Origin: Heterocephalus glaber
Lineage: Eukaryota; Chordata; Mammalia; Rodentia; Bathyergidae
Direction: 5' to 3'
Assembly: GCF_000247695.1 (NCBI RefSeq)
Contig: NW_004624747.1
Location: forward strand, 13,418,814 to 13,482,813
Length of the DNA stretch: 64,000 bases
A model generated the notes under the pieces. It had not been told where the DNA came from. It saw nothing but the letters and a program-made list of their open reading frames with translations, and made no database searches. Shown piece by piece: positions 37,101 through 50,200 of the stretch. Both the position numbers and the translations under genes were made by a program. Position 1 is the stretch's first letter. Each line of letters starts with the position of its first letter.

Positions 37101-40100
37101 TCTGGTGTTCCTGAACCTTCACTCCTTAGAGAAGATTTTGAAGCTACTGGTATACTGCCTTAGTTTCATTTATTTAGCAAATGGCTACCTAAAACTTTTT
37201 TATTTTTATTTTTTGGTACCAGGGATCGAACTTGGGACCTTGCACTTGGGAGGCAGGTGGTGGAACCACTGAGCTAAATTCCCAGCCCTGTAGGAGTTTT
37301 TCCTAAGGTCCTATCTTGTCATTGCTTTTTCCTCCTGGGGATTTTATCCTAAATACATGGGGAGAGTTGAAGTGTCCAGTGGTAGAGTTCCTGTCGGCAG
37401 AACGACTGGCTCAAGCAGATACTTACTACACCATTTTTATTGACCAATCTCTGTGATCTTTGATTTCAGATCTGCCAGAGGGAGCAGTAAAAGGGCTCTG
37501 CAAATTATTCTGCTTGACTCTGCATCGATACAGGTGAATCCCAGCTAGAGGCCCAGTGTCCAGAGCACTTTGTATAGGGATATGGTGTTAGGGTAGTGGT
37601 TGGTGGAACCAGATTACTTGGGTCTATGCTGGGTCCTGACAAGTTACTTAACCTCTGTGGGCCTCAGTTTCCTCATCTGCAGAATGGGGCACAGATTTTT
37701 TTTGGTACTGGGAATCGAACTCAGGGCCTACTGCTTGCCAGGCAGGTGCTGTGCCACCCCCAGCCAGAGTTGTGCTACATACCCAGCCAGAGATGGTTAT
37801 TAGTAATTGTAAAGGGCTGGAACAGAGCTTGCCCTGTCTTGAATGCTCAGTGTATATATACTGTTATTAGTCATGCATATAAAAGCACTTGGCCTAGTTT
37901 GAATCCCTTATAAAAGTTCTACAGGGCTGGGGATTTGGCTCAGTGGCACTGCGCCTGCCTCACAAGCACAAGGTCCTGAGTTAGATCCCTGGTACTGGAA
38001 AAAAAAAAAAAAAGAAGAAATTAAAAACAAAAGGTTCTACAAATGTAGGTGTTGTACTTATATTCTTCATGGCTCATTCACCCTTATCAGTTACTTCTAG
38101 AACTCTGGGATGAGGTGGATTTATGTAGTAATTTTCTAATCCTGTTGATCTATTGGAATACAGTGTGATCAGTCGTTTTTTTCCAAGAAACACCAGTGTT
38201 TGGTCTAAGAAGCCCTGCCTGGCCCAAGTCCACATTACTGACCTTTCCTCTCATTCCTCCCCCTAGAGATGCAGTCTCCCGAAGGGCTCTGCAGGCAGCC
38301 ATCCAGCAGTTGGTTGAGGCCCAGCCAGAGGCCACTGCTAAGAACCTCTTGCACTCTCTGCAGTCTTCAGGGATTGGCTCCAAAGCAGGTGTTCCCAGGT
38401 AAGGAGTAAAGGTCATCCCCCCACCCCCCATTGGTGGAGTCCTAATCAGGTAGGCCAATGCACAAAAGCCACACTGAGCAGGTATGAGTGCACCTGGCTC
38501 TTAGCCCTTTGCACTCTGAGTGGAGGGAGGAGCCTGTGTGGCCAGTACAGTGGAGAGAAGCACTTGCCTGAGGATCAGGGCTGGGAGACCAGTGGCCACC
38601 AGTGGCAGCAAGGCACTGGGTGGGAAAGCCATCTTTTTGTTTTTATAGATACAAGGGCCAAGAGATGGGACTTTGGCTAATGAGGCCTGGACTCCTTGTC
38701 TTGAGTTACCAGAAATGATTTGAGTGGGTTTCAAGTTCCTACCTTGTCAGATCAAGGGAGGGTCCTATGTACCAGGTGATCTTCGGGGTGAACATTTGTC
38801 CTCCAGATGGAGGCCGATGCTCTCTACTCATCCATCTCCCCCTCTCCTTTCCCTACTCTCTTCAGTAAGAGCAGCGGCTCGGCCGCCTTGCTGGCCCTGA
38901 CTTGGACCTGCCTTCTAGTACGCATTGTCTTTCCCTCGAAAGCCAAGCGACAAGGAGACATCTGGAACAAATTGGTAGGTTCCCAGGTCTTTGGAGCAGT
39001 GATGGTCAGCTTTCTGCATGGAGTTAGTGTTTAAGCACCTCCTCTATGCCCAGGGCTATTCCAGGTGCCAGCAGTGAGGCACTTTGAATTGTCTTGAGGC
39101 ATGTGACTTTGGCAGATGGGCACAAGGGCAACATAATCACATTTGTCTGTTCCTGAAATGTTTCTGAGCTTCTCTGTGTCAGGCACAGTGCTAGTCTTTG
39201 AGAATACAGTGATGAACAGGAGAAACATTGACCCTGCTTTCATGGCATGTCTGGAAGACATGATTGGCCAGACTAGTGAAGACAACCAAAAGGCAAGGAA
39301 ACCAGAAAATATAATAATGTAAATCATTTTATTTTTTTCAGCCTAATCATTCCTTTCCCTGTGTTTGGATTTCAGTGTTGCATTGGCTAATGAAATGGAA
39401 TTCCCTGCCATGTATTGTGGTCCTTAATTCTCTTCTTTCTGTGCCTGCTCCTTGCACATTTCTCGCTTTTCCTTCTCACGTGTCTGTTAACCAGAGATGG
39501 CCTAATACACCAAGTGAGAAGATTCTTTTTTATTTTAATTTTTTTTGAAGCAAAACCTTTATTGGTACATTTTAGATATATATAATGATAATGCTCATGA
39601 TAGGGAATTTTTACTTGTACATGGTATTATCTTGCTTCTTTTTTTCCCATCCCCCTCCTTTAGTCCTTATTTACAAAAGCTTTGTTTCCATTTTTTCCAG
39701 AAGGTTCTTTTGTTTGTTTGTTTGTTTGTTTTTGGTACCAGGGATTGAACTCAGGTCCTTTCGGTTGGGTTTCGAGGCAGGTGCTGGAACCACTGAGCTA
39801 AATCCCTGGCCCTTATTTGTCTTTGGTTTTGTTTTGTTTTGTTGTTTGTTTTTTTTTTTGGTACTGGGGATTGAACTCGGGTCTTTGCGCTTGTGTAGCA
39901 GGTGGCGAAACCACTGAGCTAAATCCCCGGCCCTGGTTTTTGGTTTTTTTGAGACAAGGTCTCACTATGTAGCTCAGGCTGACCTTGAACTTGCTGCAGT
40001 TGATCTGAGTGCTAGGATTACAGGCATGTGCCATCATGCCCAGCTGAGAAGGTTCTTTTGAGTGACTAGATGTGTTCAGTGTAGGTCAGGAGGAATGGTT

Positions 40101-43100
40101 TATGGTTTAGTGTAGAGGAGTCTGTGGATCTTGCTGTGGATCTGATTTTTGGCCATGAGATTTAGCCAAATCACTTCACGTCTGAACCTGTTCCCTTAAC
40201 TGCACAATGGGGAAAAGTACCACCCCACCTGCCTCAAAGAATTGCCTTAAAGACAGACTCAGTCAAGGTGTGAAATGGTTGTAGAAACTGTAGAGTGCTC
40301 TGTGGGTAGGTATGAATGAAAAGTGGTGTTGGAAAGCCAAAATGCCTCTCCATGATACAGGCAGCAGGTTAGACAGATAGATGGCTTTATCCATGGAAAC
40401 TCACCTAGCATCATACCTCTGGGGACAGTGATAGAGTCGCCTTCAGTGATTGATTAATGATGGATCAGAACACTGAAACCTCTCAGGTAGTACAGAAGCT
40501 GTTGTCGGTTGAGCTGGGACTCTCTTGGGCCCCCTTGGAGTATGGGGTTCAGTGTTAACCACAAGGCTTTCTCAAGATGGTTCATCCAGGGCAAGCTCAC
40601 TGGCTTCCTTCTACTGAATACTCACAACCGTTATCTGAGGCTGTTCAGCCTGCCTGGAGGCGTCAGCCCAGGAGTGGTGTTTTGTTTTTGTTTTTTTTTG
40701 GTACCGGGGATTGAACTCAGGTCCTTGCACTTGTGCAGCAGGCGGTGAAACCACTGAGCTAAATCCCCAGCCCAAGGAGCGTGGTTTTAATGGGACACAC
40801 TACAGCAGGAGCTTGACTGTCTAGTTTTTCGGTGTCTAGAATCTGGATTTCTCCTTTGCTGTTGCTAATGTCAGTTATACAGTCAGGTTGTAGTTCATTC
40901 CATCACTCCAAGTACGTGTTGAGGGTGTCCCATGTGCTGGGCACTGTTGTAGAAGCTGGGCTGACGTGTGGACAAGGCAGAGAAGCATCTTGCTCCCATG
41001 GAGCTTGTGCTCTTGTGGACAAGATAGACAAGAAACAAGTCCACAGCACACGCCTCTAATCCTAGCACTTGGGAGGCTGAGGCAGGAGGATCACAGTGAG
41101 TGCAAGGCCAGCCTGAACTACATAGCAAGGCCTCATCTCAATCAAAAACAAAAACAATAAACAAGTCCACAAATATTTGAACATAAAGTAGTGCTGTGCA
41201 AAAACAGGGTGGAAGGATGGAGAGAGTGGTGAAGGGTGGTGGGAGGAAAGTTCTGAGGAGGTGACATTTGAGCAGAGACCTGAAAGATGTGAGAGGACAA
41301 ACCATGCCCAAGTCAAATATTAGGGCATTTTAGGGAGATGGAACAGGAGTACAGTTCTGAACGTGGTATCAGCAAATTTAAAAAACTGATTTTTGGGAAA
41401 GGGTCTTGCTGTGTAGTTCAGGCTGACCTTGAACTCATGATCCACCTGGGATTACAGGCATGTACCATCATTCCTGACTAAATAAACTTTTTTGCAGTGC
41501 TGGGGATTGAATACATGCTAAACAAGCTCTCTACCTCTGAGCTGTATCCCCAATCTGGTTTTTTTCTTTGTTCTTTAGTCATAGAGTTTGTTCCAGGGTA
41601 GCATATAAAGAGTTTCTCATTCTTTGTGACTATTTACCAGTCCTTTGAATGTACCACGGTACGTATAAGTAGTTTTCTTTTTTTTTTTTTGAGACAGAGT
41701 CTAACTAAGTAGTTCAGGATGGACTTGAACTCACTATGTAGTCCAGACTGGCCTCGAACTCATGGCAGTCCTCCTGCCTCAGCCTCCTGGGACTACAGGC
41801 ATGCGCCATCACACCTGGCTTGTATAAGTAGTTTTTTATGGGTAGCTGTTGACATTATTTATGATCTTTTATTGTTCCATACAAGGCTGCAGTAAATAAA
41901 TTGTATGTATGGCATTTTGTACATGTGCAAGTGGAATTCAGTATTGATGTCATAAGCATATCCTTTTTCTCAGGTGGCAGATCACACTGCTCACCAGAGA
42001 CTGGGCGTTTGTGCAGGTTCAGTCTCTGGTGTTTTAGTTGAGCACCTCTTATGTACCCTCCTCTGGGTGGGACAGTGAGCTCTATGCACTCTGAAATCAG
42101 TGTTTCAAGTTTCACTTCTACGTCCACAGTGCTTGGCATAATGCCTGCCATTTAGTTACTGTTCAGTAGGTATTTGTGGACTTAATGAAGAACAAGTCAA
42201 GGGAGATAAGTATATGGAAAAGAATGCTTGTTCTTTTCTGGGATAGCATCTGTTTTACTGAAATAATTTGTTCATTAGTTCAGTATCTTCTTTTCCTTCT
42301 GGATTACAGTGTGCAGGAATATGCCTCTGACTTACTCTCCAAGTGTCTTCATTGTCTGACTCGTAGTAGGTGCTCAACAAATATTTATTGAATAAATGCT
42401 TGAGTGAACAGTGTAATTAGAGGACCGGACTAAGTGCGGGGTGGGGAGGGAGTAGGGGTGGAAGGGAGAGGATCCTGCTGGGACCGAGTGGAAGAGGCCC
42501 AGTGGAGATGTAGCCAGAATCTAGAGGGCCTGATAGTTCTCTGACAAGCTCTGTGGGCCACAGGACCCTCACTCCCATACTGTGTTTTTTGTTTTTTTTT
42601 GGTACTGGGGATCGAACTTGGGACCTTGCGCTTGCGAGGCAGGTGGCGGAACCACTGAGCTCCCCAACATGTTTTGACCTGAGCCTTTCCTCGTCCTGGC
42701 AGGTGGAGGTACAGTGCCTGCTCCTGCTGGAGGTGCTGGGTGGCTCCCACAAACATGCTGTGGACAGTGCTGTGAAGAAGCTCACCAAGCTGTGGAAAGA
42801 GGTGACAGGAGCCGCCAGGAGGTGGTGGGAAGTGCTTCTTCCATGGCCCTGCTGGCATCTTATTCAGTTGCTTTCTACTTTCCTCTTCAGAACCCTGGGC
42901 TGGTGGATCAGTACTTGTCAGCCATTCTCAGCCTAGAACCCAACCAGAACTATGCTGGCATGCTGGGGTTGCTGGTGCACTTCTGCACGAGCCACAAGGA
43001 GACAGACGTGGTCAATCGCCACAAGGCAAGTACCAGGTGTGGTGACTGTGGGTTTGCCATGTTGTACACTGGCTAGAGGGAAGGAATGGGATCTTGCTTT

Positions 43101-44179
43101 GCCCTTTTTCCCTGAGCTTTTGATCTCATCTCAGATTTGTTGGTTTTCTCAGACAAGACCCTGGCCTTTTGCCCTTATAATGAACTTCAAGGAATTGGGA
43201 AGTTTTCCTGCCGTCTGGCTTGTGGAGAATCCTAGTGTAATTATTGGGATGATAGATTGCTTGTTCATGCTGACATTTATTCACCCCATCAAGCACATAT
43301 CATGTGCCTAGTACTGTACAGTGAGCAAAGGAGCTGTGATCCCTGTAGAACTAAGTCTGCAAAGGAATCTGACCTTAGATGGGTCGTCATCTAGTTAATT
43401 ATAACTGTAATTAGTGCCCAAAAGGGGAAGCACAGGAAGCTGTGATTCTTGGCAACAGGGGAATCTGAAATAGGCTGCAGGTCAGGGAACACATCCCAAG
43501 ACTCTCAGAGTATAAAGGGGTCAGCAGGTGAGGAGGAGGTGGTAGCAGGTAAGGAAGAACATTTTAGGCAGAGAAGGTAGCCAGCCAATGGGAAGGAGTA
43601 CTGAGGAGGTAAGTGGGGTTGGTAGGTGTGGGTGAGATGAGAGTGGAACCTGTGCTTAACACTGAGATTTGGGGATATCGATTTATGGTTTTTGGAGGTT
43701 CTCCCACAGAGATAGGTCTTAGGCCAACTGTCAGGCTCTTTAGAGGATCAGGGTTTAGCAAGATCTCTGTCCTATAGAGTGCCCTGCTGGATTTCTATGT
43801 GAAGAATGTCGTGATGAGCAAAGTAAAGCCTCCGAAGTACCTGTTGGTGAGTGGGCACCTTGCTTGCCTGGATGAGCCAAATCTAGTTTTATATTCTGGG
43901 ACTCTGCACTGCCCTTTATTCCTGACCTATTCCCCCAAGGGCTGGGTGCCTGATTCTTTTCTCCTCATAGGATAACTGTGCCCCTCTGCTCCGATACATG
44001 TCCCACTCGGAGTTTAAGGATCTGATACTGCCCACCATACAGAAGTCCTTACTGAGGAGTCCAGAGAATGTTATTGAAAGTAGGTTCCTGTTGAACAGGA
44101 TGGTGGGAGGGAACCAGTTGCTTGATGAGCTTTATTCCTGATTCTTTTTTTTTTTTATTCTTGATTCTCTGCAGGAGTA

Positions 44180-44241
<62 letters not shown>

Positions 44242-47200
44242 GGCTTGGGTGATATTGTCACTATTATCTTGTTGGGACCTTGAGAGAGAGTTCAAGGACC
44301 CTTTTCAGAATATGATGAAGTCATAGACTTTCTTGTTAGAAGAACACACCAAAGTATATCTGTTTAGAATGCATATAATGTTAGAGGTTCAAGAACCTTC
44401 TGGAGACTTTCAGACTAAGACCCTTTTCTTGAGACAGTTTGGACTTGGTGTGAAGGTGGTTCATGAAACCATGAGTATGAGGGTTGAGTCTCAGTTCCTG
44501 CTTATCTTGGTAAGAAGTTTTGGTGGAATGCTGGGGCGGGGCAGTTTTTTTGCTAACTGGGAAAGAGCTGGTAAGTACAGCTTTTCAGCAGAGCTGTGGT
44601 TGAAGGGTGTGACCACTCCTGCAGTCTTGTAGAGGTGAAGGATGGTCACGTTCCATGAAACTAAACAGCAGGCTTGGTGGCATTTGCTGGGGAGTAGGGC
44701 ACATACAGGCCTTGATCCCAGGGACTGACATGGGCGGTGCTTTCTGTCCCCTTAGCCATCTCCAGTCTGCTGGCATCAGTGACACTTGATCTCAGCCAGT
44801 ATGCTCTGGACATCATGAAAGGCCTGGCTAGTAAGTATTCTGACACCTCTCCAGGCTCAACGTATGTGGGTTTGGATGTACTTGTTGGAATTCTTATTAT
44901 AAAGAGGGTAGAGGACAGCTCAAGTTAGAAATAAGACTTTAATTTTGCCTACGTGGACTGAGTTTCTTTTTTTTTTTGTGGTACTGGGGATTGAACTTGG
45001 GTGCTTTGGCATGTGAGGCAAGCGGCAGAACCACTGGGCTAAGTCTCCGGCCCCTGAGTTTCTTTCTTGAGGTCCATTAGAATGAGAACAGATAGCCAGG
45101 AGCGAAGAGATGGGAGACTGGGAAAGACAGACTAAAGTCTGGATGCTCAGCTCCTGGCAGCCCCTGAGCAGTGGGTCTGTGTGTCCAGATCAGTTGAAGT
45201 CCAACAGTCCCCGCCTCATGGATGAAGCTGTGCTGGCACTACGCAACCTGGCCCGCCAGTGCAGCGACTCCTCCGCCACAGAGGCCCTGACCAGGCACCT
45301 ATTTGCCATTCTTGGAGGTGAGCAGCTTTCTTGGCCTTGAAGATGGCTGAGGTATGTCCCCAGTATTCCTTTGGGCCCCAGATCTGGCATAAACTTGATT
45401 CTGTGTCTGCTTGTGGTGAGGTGGTGTGTCCAGGGATATGCAGAGCAGTGTAGATGGCAATCTTACCATTTTTGTGTTGAAGTCTATATGTTTTTGTATG
45501 CATGGCAGAAAAATGAAAAGAAATGCTCCAAGATATAAATAATGTCTGAGTAGTGAGAACATGGATGATTTACAAATTTTTTTCTTATGTATTTTTTTGT
45601 TTCTCAAGTATTCTGTAAGAAGATAGTTCATTTTTCAGTCAGAAAACAAGAAGCTAATACATGTTATTTTAAACCCAGCTTCACACCAGGAAGGCTACAC
45701 CTGGGGTCTGCGGGTATTATATGTTACCTCATGATAACCACCGTTCACCTTCTGGGGAAATGTGGCCGATGGGAATTTAACTTTTGCCTCTCTCCTCTCA
45801 GGCTCAGAGGGAAAGCTGACTATTGTAGCCCAGAAGATCACCGTCCTCTCAGGTACGGATTCCTCCCTGGGTCCTAGAAGTGTGGTTGGTACTGAGGGAG
45901 ATTTAATGTGACTCAGATAGGTTGAGTCCTTTGGATCCTGACCTCTCTGATCATGCCATCCTGCCACCTACTGTTCTTCTGCGTGCCAGCCTGGCAAGAG
46001 GCCTGGCTTCAAGACTGTGGAGAGAGAATTGAGGGACAATCAGTAATGGCCAGGGAGAGGCATGGCTGGGGGAACCCAGAAGAAGTTTGTGACCAGTGTG
46101 CAGAAGTGGCAATGGCAGGAAGACTTGCCTGCTGTGGTTTTGTTTAGATGAGCAGCTGAGGAGGGAATGTGCTTTTCAGGGATTGGGAGCATCAGTCATC
46201 ACGTGGTGTCTGGGTCTTCTGGTCAAGTCCTGAATGGGACCGTGGCTGAGCTGTTCATTCCATTCCTCCAGCAGGAAGGTAATTTTGTACAGTATGGGGA
46301 ATGTGTGTTCCAGACTTGTCCTTGGCTGTGGTTTTTCACAGTTGAAATCTTCTGTAACCCCTTTCTGAAGCACACCTCCCTCAGTGAGCAGGGCTGGGAA
46401 TTGTCTGAAATGTCACTGCTTCCTTTTCATGCTACTCTAGCTTGCTTTCTTGTGTTATTTGCAGTGATTTGACGTGGTTACAAGATGTCACACTGCCTAG
46501 ACTTTTGCTTCTTCTTCTAGTGCACGAAGGCACCTTGGTACATGCTGTCTCGATCCTGGCTCTCTGGTGTAACCGTTTCACAACAGAAGTGCCCAAGAAG
46601 CTCACCGACTGGTTTAAGAAAGCTTTCAGCCTTAAAACCTCCACCTCTGCAGTGAGGCATGCCTACCTGCAGTGTATGTTGGCCTCTTTCCGAGGTAAGA
46701 TACCTTCCCTGAGCCAGTATCCAGGCCTCCCCTGCAGAGGTGACTGAGTCTTCAGGGCATTGTCACCATTACAGGCTTTCTCTTTTAGTTCAGCTTGTTT
46801 TGCATCTTTTCCTCTGAGCATCTAGGCCTTTGAGTCATCTGTAAACCCCAGAATCAGGGTCCCTTTTCTTATCCAGTACTTGCTTCTCCCTCTGTGGGAC
46901 CCCCAGTCAACTTGTCATTGCATTTTCTGAGATCATGAGGAAAGGATTCTGACAAGACCAATTTAAAAGTTCCAACTTGATGTAAACTGGACTCTGGACA
47001 TACTAAAAATGACCACTGCCCCCCCCGCTTCAGTGCTGATACAGCTACTATTATGGGATAGGCATCTACCTCTGTTCCAGGCAGAGCTAGAGGAGACTTC
47101 AAGTCTGTATAGGAGCTGGATTGTCAAGCTATAAGCCTCTAATCTTGACTTGTACCTCTGAAATAGGCTTGTATTTCTTTTAAATAACCTTTTTTTTTTT

Positions 47201-50200
47201 TTAAGATGTGGTCTCACTGTGTAGCCTAGCCTGGCCTTAAATGACGTGGCCTTCCTGCCTCAACCACCTGAGTGCTGGAATTGCAGGCATACACTATCAC
47301 AGGCAGCCTAAATAATCTTGTTGTTGTTTTTTGGTTTTTTGGTACCAGGGATTGAACTCAGGACCTTGCACTTGCAAGGCAGGTGCAGAGCCACTGAGCC
47401 AAATCCCCGGCCCCAGCCTAAATAATCTTATTTCTTTTAAATTAATTAATTTCTGGTACTAGGGATTGAACTCAGGGCCTTGCATTTGCCAGGCAGGCGC
47501 AGCGCCACTGAGCTACATCTCTGGCCCCTTCTTTAAAATTTATGATGAGCTATAATTAAAGAGTCATCTAGGAGGGCCAGGGATTTAGCTCTGGTTCCGC
47601 TGCCTGCCTTACAAGTGCAAGGTCCTCAGTTTGATCTCCAGTACCAAAAAAAAGAAAGAAACATCTAGGAGACTGGAGAGGAGAAACCCTTCTGTATGAA
47701 ATGTATCTTGTTTGATGAACTCAGTACCCACACATTACTTGATATAGAAGAAGAATATCATCAGAGGAGATTTCTGCACTGAGTTGAGAATAATAAACAC
47801 ACTTCCAACTCAGAGTCATAAATCACCTCTGTGCAGTGGTTTGTGAAGTTTATACAAAGCCACAGGTAATGCAGATTGAAATCATAGATTCCTGTGGGTG
47901 GGAGTGTACAATTAATATATTGTCAACTTGGGGCTGGGGATTTAGCTCAGTGGTTCTGCCGCCTGCCTGGCAAGCGCAAGGGGCCAAGTTTGATCCCCCG
48001 TACCAAAAAAACAACAACAACAACAAAAATATATATATATATTGTCAACTGGGGCCAGGGATTTAGCTAGTGGTTCCGCTGCCTGCCTCACAAGTGCAGG
48101 GACCCAAGTTCGATCCCTGATACCAAAAAAAAAATATATTGTCAGTTACCTTAGGAGTGTAGTGAACTCATATCCATGATTTTAAAACAGTGTCTGTATT
48201 CATATATCAGTTTTCGTTTTTACTGTGTTGATCAGCCTCGATTTTAGATTGCATGGTAAATGGCACAGGCTTACTTTAACCTGGTCTCTTCAGCTTATGT
48301 TAGTTTGGCCCTATGCTTTTAAAAGTAAACATAGGACTGGAGATTATAGGTCAGTGGTAGAGCACATCTAGTATTTGTGAGGCCTTGGGATCCATCCCCA
48401 TCACTGCAAACAAACAACAAATCAACTTAAAGGAAGAAAGATTGTTTTGGCTCATGGTTTCAGAAGTTTCCATCCATAGTCACTTGGTTCTGTTATTTCT
48501 CGCCTGTGGTGGGGCAGAGCATTATGGTAGAGAGGGCATGGCAGCCAGAAAGCAGAGTGGGAACACCAGTGAGCCTGTGCTAGCAGGCTTCTTCCTTTCT
48601 TTTTTCCATTCAGGCACCCCTTTTCCTGCAAGTGCCACCCACATTCAGGGCAGATCTCCCCCAACAGTTTGTTGTCCCATATGTGAATCATCTTTGGAAA
48701 CACCCTCATAGGCACAACCAGACTGTGCTTTACTAATTTCCTAGGTGTTTCCCAATGCAATCAAGTTGACTATCAAGGTTATCCAGTATGAAACATTTCT
48801 TGGATTTCAGTTCATTTCATTATCTGAAGTAATGGCTTCATTGGGCAGTGTTCTGGTATATCCAGTTAATAGTTATGAAAACATGCATTTAACTACAGTT
48901 TTAACTCATTTCTTCTTTTTTTAAAAAAGTGAGTAGTTTGGTTTATAGGTTTAGTTTTGGAGTTTGAGTCCAGAGGAGAGAAGAGTACTAGGTAGGAATT
49001 GATAGGCTTGACATTGGTGCTGGCTCTGCATCAACTAGCTGTGTGACCTTGGAAACTCACTGTTTCCGGATCCACTAGATGAATGGATATAGCTGGACTA
49101 TTGGATTAATAAGAGCCCCTTTACCTCCAATTTTATGGTTGTAGTTAGATTTAAGCCCCAGATTCTAACTCCAGTTCTTTGAGATATTTGACAAATTAAC
49201 TGAAGGATTTTAGCCAGTTTACACCTGGGTGGATACTCCTTTCTCAAGTAGTCTTGTCACCCTTGAAGATCAGGTTGTCCTGTAAGGTGCTTGTCTCTCT
49301 CCACAGGTGACATACTACTGCAGGCCCTGGACTTACTGCCCTTGCTCATCCAGACAGTAGAGAAGGCAGCCTCTCAAAGCACTCAGGTTCCCATCATCAC
49401 GGAAGGAGTTGCTGCAGCCTTGTTGCTCACAAAGCTTTCAGTGGCTGACTCACAGGCTGGTAAGGTTCCAGAGATGTTCAGGATATTGATGACAAGGGCG
49501 TGTTTCAGAGTCCTGGGGAGGAGTGCCTTGATGTTTAGGATCAGCTTGTCAGCCACAGGGCTGCTGATCATCTGAGGGAGGGGCTTCAGGATCTCACTGG
49601 GCAGTGGGAAGGATGCCAAGGGACTCTGTTATTGTCCTTCATTCTGCTACTCTGAGACATGGCCTTGTAGATGATACTCAGACTGACCTGGGTTTAGTGT
49701 CAGGGTTTTTTTTTAATTGCTTATATATCCTTAGGGTGTAAAATTTAAAAAATATAAAATGGTATAATGTGAAAAGTTTCCCCTTAGCCCTGTCTTTCAG
49801 CCACAGAGTTCTCCTCTTTGGACAATATTACCAGTTTCTTGTCCAGATACAGTAAAGTGTGTAATGAAACGTGCTGTGTATTCCATATTATGTCCCGAAC
49901 ATACCTTGGAAATAATTTTAGATCATGACAAAAAGTGTGCCTTTTCATTCTTTTTTATGGATTCCTAGTATTCTGTGCTGTCTTTAGTTCATCTCTGTGT
50001 TAGCGTTCCATTGCCCCACATCAAAATAAAATAACTGAGAAATCCATCAAAGGAGGAAATATTTTCCTATCATAGCCCCAGTCACTTAAAGGGCACCAAG
50101 TCATTAACATATGGTCCTTTAGGGGTGTCTTAGTCACTTCATCACTGGGACACAATACCTGACACCCACAACTTAAATGAGGTTTATTTTAGCTCATGAT

